Positions 16,590-26,478 of a stretch of 64,000 nucleotides of DNA are shown here, piece after piece (the stretch's first letter is position 1; the number at the start of each line of letters is the position of its first letter). Source of the stretch: Thermoplasmata archaeon. Lineage in GTDB: Archaea > Thermoplasmatota > Thermoplasmata > Thermoplasmatales > Thermoplasmataceae. The notes beneath the pieces are model-generated. The model ran no database searches and had not been told where the DNA came from. It saw only the letters and a list, made by a program, of their open reading frames with translations. The DNA lies in contig JAJZZM010000013.1 of NCBI GenBank assembly GCA_021797555.1, positions 124,001-188,000 on the forward strand, in the 5' to 3' direction. The position numbers and the translations under genes are program-made.

Positions 16590-17612
16590 TTATTTTATTT
16601 TTTCCGCTGTTAAATAAAGTTTATCCATTCTTATATCCTCTATCCTTGTTAATCTGCCGCCTACAGTAAAAACCTTGTCATCAGATTCTATTAAAAACGA
16701 ATTTTTGTATCCCGGTATTATATCGGTTCCTTTTATTGTTCCCTTTAAATCTACTTTTCCCTTCTGTGTATCCCCTATTACACGGCCTTCAAGCTTATAT
16801 TCATTGTTTAAATACATGTTTATGGCATCGCAGGATATCCATGATGTATTAAATACCCAGTTATCCTTTATCTGGAATTTTGATATGTAAATAGATGGCT
16901 TCCATATTATATTATAATAATAATAATTTATTATGTGTATCATTTCCTCTTCCTGAAAATCTATTGCATATCCCATTTTTATATTTATATTGTCAACATA
17001 AACTATTGCCTCACCGCGGTCCTTTATTAATATTTCTGGTGATATTCCTGGTCTGCGCTTTATTATTGCCTTTTCTATCAATTCACCTATATCATATCTA
17101 TCAGAATCCGGAAATACTGTAATTAAAACAGAAACCCCCCTGTCAGCAGCCTCAATTATATATTTGTCGAGGTATTTTAATAATGCTAACCTTAATGATA
17201 ATATAATCTCTGTGCTAGCATTGCTTATCATATTCTTCATCTGTTCCCTTATTAAATTTTCATTATCCATATACCAGAGATAAGGGTTATATTTTTTTAT
17301 ATTGTGTGTGTTGTCCTCAACAAATTTTGATATCTTGTCCTTATATGAACTCATCTCAGATATTATTCTATCCAGTGCTACATCAGCAGGTATAGCCCTG
17401 TATATCTTTTTTTTCCCTGGGCTTACCTCTATAAGCCCCTTTGAAATCAAATTATTAAATAAATCATAAACCCTGGGCTGTGGAACTCCGGCAGTTGAAA
17501 CTATTGCCGTAGATGTCTGTGGTCCATTTAACAAAAGTGTTTTATATACTTTTATTTCATATGGCGACAATCCAAACTTCGAAAGCTTATCAAATATTTC
17601 ATCTTCATCCAT
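16590..17612 (-). CDS. TrmB-family transcriptional regulator (orphan)
   Basis: A 340-residue protein. The N-terminal winged helix (residues 1-75) contains FGLSPYEIKVYKTLLLNGPQ, GVPQPRVYDLFNNL and GKKKIYRAIPADVAL, the TrmB signature. It is followed by a coiled-coil linker and a sugar-sensing domain (about 110-250), then a beta-rich C-terminus. It is a paralogue of the regulator at 41992-43008, but no transporter or sugar enzyme adjoins it. A TATA-containing palindrome (17631-17648) in front of its start may serve autoregulation. The effector is probably a sugar, by family. Confidence 0.88.
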   Translation of the reverse strand: MDEDEIFDKLSKFGLSPYEIKVYKTLLLNGPQTSTAIVSTAGVPQPRVYDLFNNLISKGLIEVSPGKKKIYRAIPADVALDRIISEMSSYKDKISKFVEDNTHNIKKYNPYLWYMDNENLIREQMKNMISNASTEIILSLRLALLKYLDKYIIEAADRGVSVLITVFPDSDRYDIGELIEKAIIKRRPGISPEILIKDRGEAIVYVDNINIKMGYAIDFQEEEMIHIINYYYYNIIWKPSIYISKFQIKDNWVFNTSWISCDAINMYLNNEYKLEGRVIGDTQKGKVDLKGTIKGTDIIPGYKNSFLIESDDKVFTVGGRLTRIEDIRMDKLYLTAEKIK

Positions 17613-17630
17613 AAAAGATAATTACATGCA

Positions 17631-17648
17631 TATAAATAAATATTTATA
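17631..17648. promoter_or_regulatory. 18-bp palindrome in the orphan trmB promoter
   Basis: tataaata-aa-tatttata is a perfect 8-bp inverted repeat with a 2-bp centre, 19 bp upstream of the TrmB start codon at 17612 (minus strand) and downstream of the peroxiredoxin promoter on the same strand. It contains a plausible TATA box. In such AT-rich DNA the palindrome could be fortuitous. Confidence 0.35.
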
Positions 17649-17663
17649 TTAAATAAAAAAAAT

Positions 17664-18248
17664 TTATAATTTTCCAATATCTCTTACTATATTAATATCA
17701 AGAGGTGCTTCACCTGGCTCCCAGTTAGCAGGTATTGCACACATATGGCCTTCTCCCTCAGGTGTGTCGTGCAATGTCTTAAGCCCCATAAATGAACCAT
17801 ATATGTGCTTCACATCTTTTCCAAGGCCATCGTTAAACATTGCGATATACTGTAACTTTCCTTCCGGGTCTATTATTACCAGCCCTCTCTGTGCCTGATA
17901 TTCCTTTGCGTCCAGGAACCCGTAGTTTTTTGCTATTTCCTTTGTGTAATCATCGATTAATGGTATTTTGCTCTTGCTTACTCTCGGTGATGTATCACAC
18001 CATGCCTTATGAGAAAACACTGAATCTTCGCTAATTCCGAAAACCTGTGCCCCCTCCTTAAGGAATTTGTCGTATGATCCCATTAATGCTTCTATGTCCG
18101 TTGCACATACGAATGTAAAATCTCCTGGGTAAAATGTTAAAATAACCCACTTTCCTCTATAGTCAGACAATTTAATTGTTTTAATTTCCTTTTTTTCAGG
18201 GAAATATGTTTGTGATTCAAAATCAGGTACTTCTTCTCCTATCTTCAT
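17664..18248 (-). CDS. 2-Cys peroxiredoxin (AhpC/TSA)
   Basis: A 194-residue protein. The peroxidatic centre is P41-x3-T45-x2-C48 within FYPGDFTFVCATDI (Ala follows the Cys where Pro is usual); the resolving Cys170 lies in GHMCAIPANWEPGE, typical of the AhpC/Prx1 group. It reduces hydroperoxides with thiol reductant. A CoA-disulfide reductase-like enzyme and an AhpD-like protein elsewhere in the window could belong to the same redox network, but there is no operon link. It is transcribed alone on the minus strand. Confidence 0.95.
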   Translation of the reverse strand: MKIGEEVPDFESQTYFPEKKEIKTIKLSDYRGKWVILTFYPGDFTFVCATDIEALMGSYDKFLKEGAQVFGISEDSVFSHKAWCDTSPRVSKSKIPLIDDYTKEIAKNYGFLDAKEYQAQRGLVIIDPEGKLQYIAMFNDGLGKDVKHIYGSFMGLKTLHDTPEGEGHMCAIPANWEPGEAPLDINIVRDIGKL

Positions 18249-18381
18249 GTTTATCCATTTAATATTAATAAATTATATATTAATTTAACCATTATGCAGG
18301 TAATACAAAAATTTTATTTAGACAATTTAATATTCAGGTGGTAATTTAGAATAAATAAGAATTAATCACTTATAAACAATA

Positions 18382-19137
18382 TTATTTGTTTGCTTTCTTT
18401 GGGGTTGTTTTATTTGTTTTAATAGAATTTTTTATTAAAGTCATATTGTTCGATAGTAAAAATCTGTATTTTTCAAGTAATAATTTAAAATTCTCGTGCA
18501 ATGAATTTAGGTTTTCTATGGTCTCTTTATAATTCTCCTCGTTTATATTGTATATTTTTATTTTATTTTCAAGTTCATATATCCTATTTTCTAGATTTTT
18601 TATATTTAAAGTTTTGCTATTATTGTTATTTAATAATAAATCATACTTTTTTGATAAATTGTTATAATTTTCATTAAGTGATGTAAATTCCTCCATTTTA
18701 TTATTTAAATTTGCATTTATGTCATGCAATTCTGAATTCAGTTCATCTATATTCTTATTTTTTTCAGATATAACATCATTCGATTTATTTATATTATTTT
18801 CATAATCATGTAACTCTGCATTTAAATCTTCGAGTTCTGCTTTTAATTTATTATTTTCTTCTGTTAATTCATTTATTTTTGAATTATTTTCATCATTTAT
18901 GTTTTTTATATTTTCATATTTTTCTTTTAAATCATTTAATTCAGAGTCTTTATTTTCTATTATTAAACTCTGTGACTTTATATTTTCTTCATCATGATCA
19001 ATTTTTGTTACCAGGAGTGATATTTTATTATTTAAATCCTCATTTTTAGCCTTTTCGGATTTAAGCAGGTTATGGGTTTCTTCCAGTTGCTTAGTTAAAT
19101 TCTCTATTTGCTCTTTAGGTTTCATCATAAAATACAT
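18382..19137 (-). CDS. Long coiled-coil protein, unknown
   Basis: A 251-residue, almost entirely alpha-helical heptad protein (Leu/Ile/Asn/Glu/Lys-rich) from about residue 5 to 225, ending in a basic tail (KTNKTTPKKANK). There are no Cys, no enzyme motifs and no membrane span. The first Met is 19137; Met4/Met5 are alternatives. It is SMC/tropomyosin-like in composition, suggesting a structural or nucleoid/cytoskeletal role, but coiled coils attract false similarities. It lies directly beside a tnpB remnant. Confidence 0.6.
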   Translation of the reverse strand: MYFMMKPKEQIENLTKQLEETHNLLKSEKAKNEDLNNKISLLVTKIDHDEENIKSQSLIIENKDSELNDLKEKYENIKNINDENNSKINELTEENNKLKAELEDLNAELHDYENNINKSNDVISEKNKNIDELNSELHDINANLNNKMEEFTSLNENYNNLSKKYDLLLNNNNSKTLNIKNLENRIYELENKIKIYNINEENYKETIENLNSLHENFKLLLEKYRFLLSNNMTLIKNSIKTNKTTPKKANK

Positions 19138-19173
19138 AATAGGTTATTATATATAATATTTATTATTTTAATT

Positions 19174-19790
19174 TTACATAATTATATTTGTAAAATCCTC
19201 TAATACCAATATGGAGGAAGCGCCTTCTGCTTTATTTACTATTTCCTTTGACATTATATGGTTTGTATCTTTACGAAACCTGCTTTCCTTTCCTGATAAT
19301 TTCCTTAAATGCCTTTTAGCAGATTTTGTTCCTACTCCTTGTAGAATGCTTCTTAGATTTTTAGATCTATTCCTTACCTTCTTTACTTTTTCTCCTGTAT
19401 AATATTTACCTGTTGAATCAACTGCTATATTCACTATTCCCAAATCTATTCCAGTGATGTTTAATTGTTTCCTTATTTCTTTATTATCTGTATTATATTG
19501 TACTTCAATGTAGAAATTATTTTTTCTTTTTATTATATATTACTCATTTTTATTATTATATAGTATTTCAATATACTCCATTTTATTATTTATTTTATTC
19601 TTTCTTCTTGAAATGTAATTTAACTTTATTCTTCCATTCAATGTGCTTATGCTTATTATATTATTATTTTTAAAATTTAATGACCTTTATAATTATATGC
19701 ACTGTTAAATTCTTTGAATGCTTTATTTAAAAGAGCCCTATCATTATTGCTAGTAATAAGCTTTATTTCAAAGGGTTTTTAATATTATAT
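19174..19790 (-). pseudogene. TnpB (IS1341/IS605) remnant truncated after the first RuvC motifs
   Basis: The minus strand reads NNFYIEVQYN, then NITGIDLGIVNIAVDSTGK (RuvC-I with the catalytic Asp), and ends at SSILVLEDFTNI (RuvC-II Glu) followed by a stop, so the zinc finger and RuvC-III are lost. Upstream, up to about 19790, fragments such as NDRALLNKAFKEFNSAYNYKGH and INTLYGRIKLNYISRKKN-like segments of the N-terminal domain appear in other frames with stops. It is an inactive remnant, in the same orientation as the one at 13905. Confidence 0.75.
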
Positions 19791-20383
19791 AAATATTCTT
19801 ATCTATTATGTTTATCCAAAATGTATTTGTTGCTGTTTTTAAAAATCATGCCATTCATGGTCTATGAAAATATTTAATTTTACTGACATTTATTAAATAT
19901 ATGGTAATAATTAGTGCCAGAAATTCATACACATCGTAAACTCAGAGGACTATTTTCTGATAGATTTATTTGTAAATACACATATAATACAGTGAAGATA
20001 AATAGCATAAAAGTGTTGTTCACTGGAATAAAATGGCTCTATCGAAACATGCAATTATAATGTTTACACCCATAATTATGATTTAACTTTTATGGCATGT
20101 AAATACAGTATAAGCAAACCAAAGTTATCTAAATTAAATAATAATAGGTCATATAATAATTATTTAGATAATTTTATTAATATACAATTCATTAAATCAG
20201 GTTTATAGCTAATGCTAAACCCCTACCTCACTGATTAGTTAATACTATAATTGTTATTTATTAATATTATAATGCTGATAATAATTATCATGAAAATAAA
20301 ATTAAAATTATGATTATTTTTATGGAATCATAGTTGTTAAGCTAAATATTTGGAACTGGTATTATCTATATAAAATATATAAT
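19791..20383. other. Gene-free stretch with a long inverted repeat and possible IS debris
   Basis: No credible ORF. It holds ttatctaaat (20125-20134) facing atttagataa (20162-20171), a perfect 10-bp inverted repeat with a 27-bp loop. A short motif at about 20213-20235 (aatgctaaacccctacctcac) vaguely recalls the IS ends at 3585 and 59681, but the match is weak. The stretch is probably decayed mobile DNA belonging to the neighbouring tnpB remnant. Confidence 0.4.
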
Positions 20384-20968
20384 TTACTTAATTTTTTTAA
20401 GGAATTCCTCTATATATCCATTGAATGATTTATTGTCATCCAGATAGCATGCATGTTGCCTGCCAACATTATAAAATTCAGCATTTTTATTATGTTTCAT
20501 TAATAATTTATAGTTATTTATTGGAGATACTATATCATTTTTCCCCCATATAAGCAACATTGGTTTATCTGATATTTTATCTAACTGGTCTTCATATGAC
20601 GAGACGCCAACTGCACCAGTAAGAACAAGTGCCTTAAATTTTTCTGGATATTTTACCGCAAATCCTACAACTGCCTCACCACCCATTGAAGCTCCAAGAA
20701 CAACTCCCGGCTCAAGTTTCATTGTATCAATAAATTTTGCAATGAAACCTGATAAATCTATATCCATATTCTCGGATTTCCCATATCCTGGGAAATCAAG
20801 TGAAATAGCATGAAAACCTGCATTGGAAACAGTATCTATTGTGCCAGTTTCTTCATACGTTCTTGCATTAAATCTTGCCCCATGAACAAACAAAAAAGGC
20901 ATTCCATTTCCAGATTCTATATAATGTATTTTTGAACCATCTAAATCAACAAATTTATCTTCTAACAT
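20384..20968 (-). CDS. Alpha/beta hydrolase
   Basis: A compact hydrolase of 194 residues. Motifs in order: HGARFNARTYE (oxyanion region), DFPGYGKSE, the nucleophile elbow GASMGG, an acid in WGKNDIVSP, and a general base His in GRQHACYLDD. The lid is very short, which accounts for the small size. It resembles the ABHD14/CIB family layout (small, minimal cap). Substrates are unknown; an esterase or peptidase role is possible. It follows the large membrane protein at 21009 on the same strand, 40 bp apart. Confidence 0.85.
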   Translation of the reverse strand: MLEDKFVDLDGSKIHYIESGNGMPFLFVHGARFNARTYEETGTIDTVSNAGFHAISLDFPGYGKSENMDIDLSGFIAKFIDTMKLEPGVVLGASMGGEAVVGFAVKYPEKFKALVLTGAVGVSSYEDQLDKISDKPMLLIWGKNDIVSPINNYKLLMKHNKNAEFYNVGRQHACYLDDNKSFNGYIEEFLKKIK

Positions 20969-21008
20969 AGTTGATAATTCTTATACCTTAATTAAAATTT
21001 TGCATTAT

Positions 21009-22820
21009 TTAATTGCTAATAATATATGTTTTAGTCATATACTGGCTGCAAAGCGAATTTATGGAGCTTACAAGCACTTCTATAGGCAATTTATATGGCA
21101 AATAATTTGGTTTTTCCGGCGTTAGGTTTACTAAAGCATAAGAACTATAATAAATAGTACTATTTATGGATAGTATAACACCATTTCCGGAATACATTGG
21201 TGGAGAATAAAAGGCGCGGTATAATGATTTATTAATGCTATTTATATTTCCTGTTATATTTAATACAATATATGTTATATTATTATTATTTACACCTGCA
21301 GATACAATATTAAATTTTATATCCCGCTTTGTACTGTCATGCATAACTATTGCAGAACCTATACCGGTAGCAATTATTATAAAAATTATTATCATTGCAA
21401 TGCTTTTTTTTACCCTTTCCTTATGTTCCTTAAAAAATTTCAATTTTTTATTATTTATGTCTTCAATATATTTTTTATCAGAAAATACAAATACAACAGA
21501 CATTGTAAATATTATCTCCCATAAAATTATGTAATTAAATAATGACCTGTAATTAAACTGCAATACAATCATAGGTATTACAAATAATATTAGTTTATAT
21601 TTATCATATTTTATAATAAATAATGCCCATAAAAATATTAATAAGATAAATTCAATTGCTGTGAAATATAATCTGGGTATATAGTATATATTCAAAAATA
21701 CCAGTTGCGAAAATCCGGATCCAATGCCTATCAATGATTCGGTTAAAGGTGAAATTATAGCATGTATATAATTCATTGGTGATAACAATATAAAAGGCAA
21801 ATTAAAGCCCAAAAAAATAATAATCGTTGATACCGTAAATTTTATTGCATTTTTGATTCCATATTCTCTATATATCATATAAATAAATGGAATTATTATA
21901 TACGCCCCGAATTGCTTTGATGACAATGATAAGCCAAAAAATATTCCGGACATAATATTTTTATTTTCCGTAAAAAAATAATATGACGCCATCAAAAATG
22001 ATAGCCATATATACCCGGTTATGCCCCCAAGGGCATACTGATAAAGCAATGGATTAAAAATAACTATGGCCGCAATAAAAATGAATATATATGAAAGGTT
22101 ATTCTTCTTCAGAAATTTGAATAAAATAAATATTACAATGAATGCAAAAAATGATACTATTATACCAGGAGGTATTTTTAATAAAACTGCTGGTATAAAA
22201 ATTAGAAATGATAAGGCAGGGTATGAGAATTTATCCGCAATGCCTCCAGTGGATAATGGTGTGTAAAACATTGGATTTATCCCCAGTGATTTTAATACTG
22301 CAGGGCTTATTACAATGTTATACGGATCAACACCCTTTAAAAATATATACGCAGAGTAATAATCAAAGCTTATCTCATCTGTTCCAAATTTAGGTATGGT
22401 TCTGAATATAAACGTTATATTTTCAATCATTACCAAAAATATAATTATAAGAAAATAATAATCATTTTTTACATACATTTTACTTCTGTATAATAATATT
22501 ATAAAAATTAAAATTATTACAGGGACTATATATGAAATTATGCCATAAGGATAAAAAAAAGCAGGGAAAAATGATGCTATCCCAAGGAAAACAAATCCGG
22601 CCTTAATGAAACCACTACTTTTAAGTTCATGTTTAAATTTAAATGATACAATAAGTATAACCGTTGCTATTAATTCTACTGATGGAATTATTATGCCACT
22701 CACTGGCCAGTCAAGGTATGCCGTTAAATACCATAAATTATACATCAATGTTAAAATCAGAAATGATATTGCTATAATCAACGATTTTGATTTTATATAA
22801 TTCATAAAATAATTATCCAT
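21009..22820 (-). CDS. Polytopic GT-C/DUF2029-like membrane glycosyltransferase candidate
   Basis: 603 residues with about 13 membrane spans and a C-terminal outside domain of about 120 residues rich in Asn and Ser. The first large loop has an acidic motif (GTDEISFDYYSAYIFLKGVDPYN), as in GT-C fold enzymes of the DUF2029/GT87 type, which take lipid-phosphate sugars. KQFGAYIIIPF in the middle also fits that group. It would act at the outer face of the membrane in glycan assembly. The family call is moderate; the alternative is an uncharacterised membrane protein. Confidence 0.6.
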   Translation of the reverse strand: MDNYFMNYIKSKSLIIAISFLILTLMYNLWYLTAYLDWPVSGIIIPSVELIATVILIVSFKFKHELKSSGFIKAGFVFLGIASFFPAFFYPYGIISYIVPVIILIFIILLYRSKMYVKNDYYFLIIIFLVMIENITFIFRTIPKFGTDEISFDYYSAYIFLKGVDPYNIVISPAVLKSLGINPMFYTPLSTGGIADKFSYPALSFLIFIPAVLLKIPPGIIVSFFAFIVIFILFKFLKKNNLSYIFIFIAAIVIFNPLLYQYALGGITGYIWLSFLMASYYFFTENKNIMSGIFFGLSLSSKQFGAYIIIPFIYMIYREYGIKNAIKFTVSTIIIFLGFNLPFILLSPMNYIHAIISPLTESLIGIGSGFSQLVFLNIYYIPRLYFTAIEFILLIFLWALFIIKYDKYKLILFVIPMIVLQFNYRSLFNYIILWEIIFTMSVVFVFSDKKYIEDINNKKLKFFKEHKERVKKSIAMIIIFIIIATGIGSAIVMHDSTKRDIKFNIVSAGVNNNNITYIVLNITGNINSINKSLYRAFYSPPMYSGNGVILSINSTIYYSSYALVNLTPEKPNYLPYKLPIEVLVSSINSLCSQYMTKTYIISN

Positions 22821-23264
22821 CCCTAATGTTAATATAATCTATATTAAAATACTTTTCAAATTTTATAAAAATTATATACATAAATATTCATTTTGTTTCA
22901 TCAATAAAAAATTTATATTATGAAATTTACGGCATTTGCAGATTTTTTTGCAAATAAATTATAATTTATTAAAAATAAAAGGTTTTGTAATAAAAGTTTC
23001 AAAGAATATATTTATATAACATGCATTAAAAAATAATGTTAAGAGGTTATAATGTCATATTATTTAAATATATCTACTAACTGTTCTGGAGGTAAAATAT
23101 TGGAATAATCATTAATATTTCTTTGAAATAAAAGGTTTATATCAATATTGTATGTTATAATAATTTTTAATTTATATAAATCTAATAAATACATCTACGT
23201 TTATAGACGAAAATTTATGAAAAAAAATCATAGAGTTTAAATATTATTAAAAAATAATTCTATT
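22821..23264. other. AT-rich intergenic region upstream of ppsA with a possible 18-codon leader ORF
   Basis: There is no gene of normal size. A TATA-like tttatata at about 23009 precedes AAGAGG and a short ORF at 23052-23108 (product starts MSYYLNIST and has a NCSGGK segment). It could be a leader peptide or chance. The remaining sequence before the PEP synthase start at 23265 is simple AT-rich DNA without clear repeats. Confidence 0.3.
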
Positions 23265-25631
23265 ATGTCCGGTAAGGATTTGGTTCTATGGTTTAGTGAT
23301 ATAACAAAGGATAATGTTGATATAGTTGGTGGTAAATCCTCCAATCTTGGTGAAATGGCAAGGATGAAAGATATACCAATTCCAAATGGTTTTTCCACTA
23401 CAGCATATGCTTATAATGAGTTTATAAATAAAAATAATCTGCACGATAAAATAATTAAAATAATAAATAATACAGATATTAACAATTCTACTGAGTTGAA
23501 TAATGCAAGCAATAGTATTAAGCAATTATTTCTGGAATCATCATTTGAAAAGAGTTTTGAAGAACAGATTTATAATGATTACAATAAATTAATAGAAAAA
23601 GAAAAAAATATATATGTAGCTGTCAGGTCATCCGCAACTTCTGAAGATCTGCCTGATGCAAGCTTTGCAGGTGAACAGGAGACATATTTAAATGTTCATG
23701 GTGTTGAGGATGTACTGGACAAAATAAAATTATGCTATGCAAGCCTTTTTTCTCCAAGGGCCATATATTATAGGGAAAAAAAACATTTTGGGCATTTTAA
23801 ACTTAGTTTAGCAACGGTAATACAGAAACAGATTTTCTCAGAAACCTCTGGGGTAATGTTTACACTTGACGTTTCCAGTGGAGACAATTCAAAAATTGTT
23901 ATAGAGTCAAGCTACGGACTTGGGGAATATATAGTAGGCGGTGTTGTTACGCCTGATACTTTCTATGTTGATAAAAAAACATTGAAAATTACTGATAAAA
24001 TAATAACAAAAAAAACCAAAATGTTAAAATGCCTTGAAACAGGGGGAACAGAGGAATTAGTTGTCGATACAGAAAAAGTAAACGTACAGTCATTAACAGA
24101 TGGTGAGGTAATACAGCTTGCAAAATATGGCATTGAACTTGAAAATCATTACAAAAACTGTATGGATATTGAATGGGCACAGGATTCATTTGATCATAAA
24201 ATATATATTGTTCAGGCAAGATTTGAAACTGTCTGGAGCAATAAAAATAAAAAGGGTGTTAATATGGAAAAAAGTGTGGAAAAAAATATAGAAAATGATA
24301 TTATTTTGAAGGGATTGCCGGCATCTCCGGGTAAAATTACAGGCAGGGCAAAAATTTTGATGGGTACTGACGAAATCCATAAATTTAACGATGGTGATAT
24401 TCTAATTACAAAAATGACTGCCCCTGACTGGGTACCCATAATGGGCAAGGCAAAAGCCATTATAACGGATGAGGGTGGATTAACATGCCATGCAGCAATA
24501 GTATCAAGGGAGCTTGAGGTTCCATGTATTGTTGGTACATCATCATATGGCAAAAAAGCTACGGAAACAATAAAAGATAATGAATTAATAACTGTTGATG
24601 CAAAAAATGGAATAGTTTACAGAGGAGGCATAGAGGGGTCAGAAGATATTGAAAGCAAACCTGAAAATATATATTCATACGAGGGCAATATAATTACAGG
24701 GACAAAAATTATGGTAAACATGGGGGAACCGGAACTGGCTGAAAAGGTCTCAAAATTGCCATCAGATGGCATAGGGTTAATGAGAGAAGAGTTTATATGG
24801 GCACAGATAGGTGAACATCCGCTATCATTGATAAAAGAGAATAGGGGCGACTACTTTGTTGACAAACTGGCAGAGTCCCTGGGCAGTGTCTGTAGGGCAT
24901 TTTCACCTAGGCCTGTTGTATTAAGGTTTTCGGATTTTAAATCTGATGAATATAAAAATCTTAAAGGTGGAAAGGAATTCGAACCTGATGAGGATAACCC
25001 TTTGTTAGGATGGAGGGGATCTTCAAGGTACTATGATGATAGATATAAGGAAGCATTCAAATTAGAGTTAAAGGCAGTCAAAAAAGCAATAAATGACTAT
25101 TTACTGCGCAATATATGGGTTATGATTCCATTTACAAGGACGGTTGAGGAATTAAAGAAGGTTGTAAAAATAATGGAAGAAAATGGCCTGGAAAGGAATA
25201 AGGATTTCAAATTATTTTTAATGTCAGAAATACCAAGCAATATAGTACTGGCAGACAAATTCAATGAATATGTTGATGGCTATTCAATAGGTTCAAATGA
25301 TTTAACAATGCTTTTATTGGGTTCTGATAGAAATAATGGCAAAATGAGTTCAATGTTCGATGAACGTGATTTGGCCGTTAAAAGGGCAATAAGGTATTTA
25401 ATAAAAATAGCCCACAGGGATGGAAAAATTGTATCAATATGTGGACAGGCGCCATCACAGTATGATGAAATTGTGGATTTTCTGGTCAGATCCGGAATAG
25501 ATGATATATCTGTTAACCCTGATGCTGTTGTCCATGTCAGAAAGCTGGTAGCATCCGTTGAAAAGAAAATACAGCTGGAAGCGGCACTTGGAAAGGTGGA
25601 TATAAATAAGGACTGGGACATGCCATCATGA
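23265..25631 (+). CDS. ppsA: Phosphoenolpyruvate synthase
   Basis: A 788-residue enzyme making PEP from pyruvate and ATP, the entry to gluconeogenesis. The N-terminal ATP-grasp domain begins VGGKSSNLGEMARM and includes AVRSSATSEDLPDASFAGEQE. The swivelling phosphohistidine domain has GGLTCHAAIVSRELEVPCIVGT with the catalytic His. The C-terminal TIM barrel has GSNDLTMLLLGSDRN and ends with a CGQAPS region containing the catalytic Cys. The length is standard. It is monocistronic; its end overlaps the convergent acetyltransferase gene by 6 bp. Confidence 0.96.
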   Translation: MSGKDLVLWFSDITKDNVDIVGGKSSNLGEMARMKDIPIPNGFSTTAYAYNEFINKNNLHDKIIKIINNTDINNSTELNNASNSIKQLFLESSFEKSFEEQIYNDYNKLIEKEKNIYVAVRSSATSEDLPDASFAGEQETYLNVHGVEDVLDKIKLCYASLFSPRAIYYREKKHFGHFKLSLATVIQKQIFSETSGVMFTLDVSSGDNSKIVIESSYGLGEYIVGGVVTPDTFYVDKKTLKITDKIITKKTKMLKCLETGGTEELVVDTEKVNVQSLTDGEVIQLAKYGIELENHYKNCMDIEWAQDSFDHKIYIVQARFETVWSNKNKKGVNMEKSVEKNIENDIILKGLPASPGKITGRAKILMGTDEIHKFNDGDILITKMTAPDWVPIMGKAKAIITDEGGLTCHAAIVSRELEVPCIVGTSSYGKKATETIKDNELITVDAKNGIVYRGGIEGSEDIESKPENIYSYEGNIITGTKIMVNMGEPELAEKVSKLPSDGIGLMREEFIWAQIGEHPLSLIKENRGDYFVDKLAESLGSVCRAFSPRPVVLRFSDFKSDEYKNLKGGKEFEPDEDNPLLGWRGSSRYYDDRYKEAFKLELKAVKKAINDYLLRNIWVMIPFTRTVEELKKVVKIMEENGLERNKDFKLFLMSEIPSNIVLADKFNEYVDGYSIGSNDLTMLLLGSDRNNGKMSSMFDERDLAVKRAIRYLIKIAHRDGKIVSICGQAPSQYDEIVDFLVRSGIDDISVNPDAVVHVRKLVASVEKKIQLEAALGKVDINKDWDMPS

Positions 25632-26402
25632 AAATATATTTTTTTCATTTATTTTATAATCTTTTTTAAATATATACGAATAACTACTTTTATCAAAATT
25701 AATTACTGTGTAATTTTTATTTAATAATTCATGAAATATTTTTCTGTATTCCAGTTTTATTTTTATTGCTTTATCTAAATTATCATTTTTTAATTCGACA
25801 TAATTATTAAAAATTCTTAATGCTATTATATCGGATTTTATTTCGTTAAAGTAAATATTATCATCATCTATTGAGTTTATATATTCAGGTTTTTCATATG
25901 ATTTGTCATAGCTATCGTTTATATACCATTCTGCAACAAGCCTGTCCGTGGGGACACCCCTATTGAGCCCATCATTCATAGTCCCATAAAAATTATCTAT
26001 GTATGTTCTTGATAATGCACCAAGCTTATTCAAATTAAAATATCCATTCAGGCTCATCATTGGGTCAAATGTCCATGCTATTAAGTCATAGCCATATTGA
26101 ATAGCTAATTCTTTTTGCTTCATTTTTAATTTGTATCCTACATCTGAATATTTTTTATTCTTTATTACGCCGGTCATGTGGGAATATAAATAAACCTTAT
26201 TATTTCTGAATCCGGGGTACGAAAAGCTCATCCCGACCATTTCATTGTCATCATATGCGCCCAGTAAAAACCCACCATGGTATGCCATAGAATGTAATGT
26301 ATCATAAAACTGGTAAATTGCATTATCCGATGCCCATGCAGATTTTATTATATCCATAAATTTTTCTATTTCTGCTGAATCAGTAACAACTGAAATTTCC
26401 AT
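25626..26402 (-). CDS. GNAT-superfamily protein of the COG3375 type
   Basis: A 258-residue protein. The conserved block FRNNKVYLYSHMTGVIKNKKYSDVGYKLKMKQKELA is the acetyl-CoA-binding core, with the usual RxxGxG/A loop degraded (SDVGYK). It is followed by YDLIAWTFDPMMSLNGYFNLNKLGA and GVPTDRLVAEWYI, all hallmarks of the COG3375 group (predicted acetyltransferases, sometimes mis-annotated as chorismate synthase). The substrate is unknown. It lies tail to tail with ppsA and in the same orientation as the pirin gene upstream. Confidence 0.82.
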   Translation of the reverse strand: MEISVVTDSAEIEKFMDIIKSAWASDNAIYQFYDTLHSMAYHGGFLLGAYDDNEMVGMSFSYPGFRNNKVYLYSHMTGVIKNKKYSDVGYKLKMKQKELAIQYGYDLIAWTFDPMMSLNGYFNLNKLGALSRTYIDNFYGTMNDGLNRGVPTDRLVAEWYINDSYDKSYEKPEYINSIDDDNIYFNEIKSDIIALRIFNNYVELKNDNLDKAIKIKLEYRKIFHELLNKNYTVINFDKSSYSYIFKKDYKINEKNIFS

Positions 26403-26478
26403 AATGGTCTATGCTTAACTTATTTTAAATTTAATTATTATTAAAATTTTTTATAAAAATAAATATTTATTATTATAC

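Noticed and set aside
20205-20240. Third copy of the IS605-type right end near the tnpB remnant
   Set aside because: Only aatgct and ctcac agree; alignment needs several gaps, and it lies on the 5' side of tnpB, where a right end is not expected.
23052-23108. 18-codon ORF with AAGAGG upstream of ppsA as a definite gene
   Set aside because: Too short, with no composition signal; kept only as a possibility in the intergenic entry.
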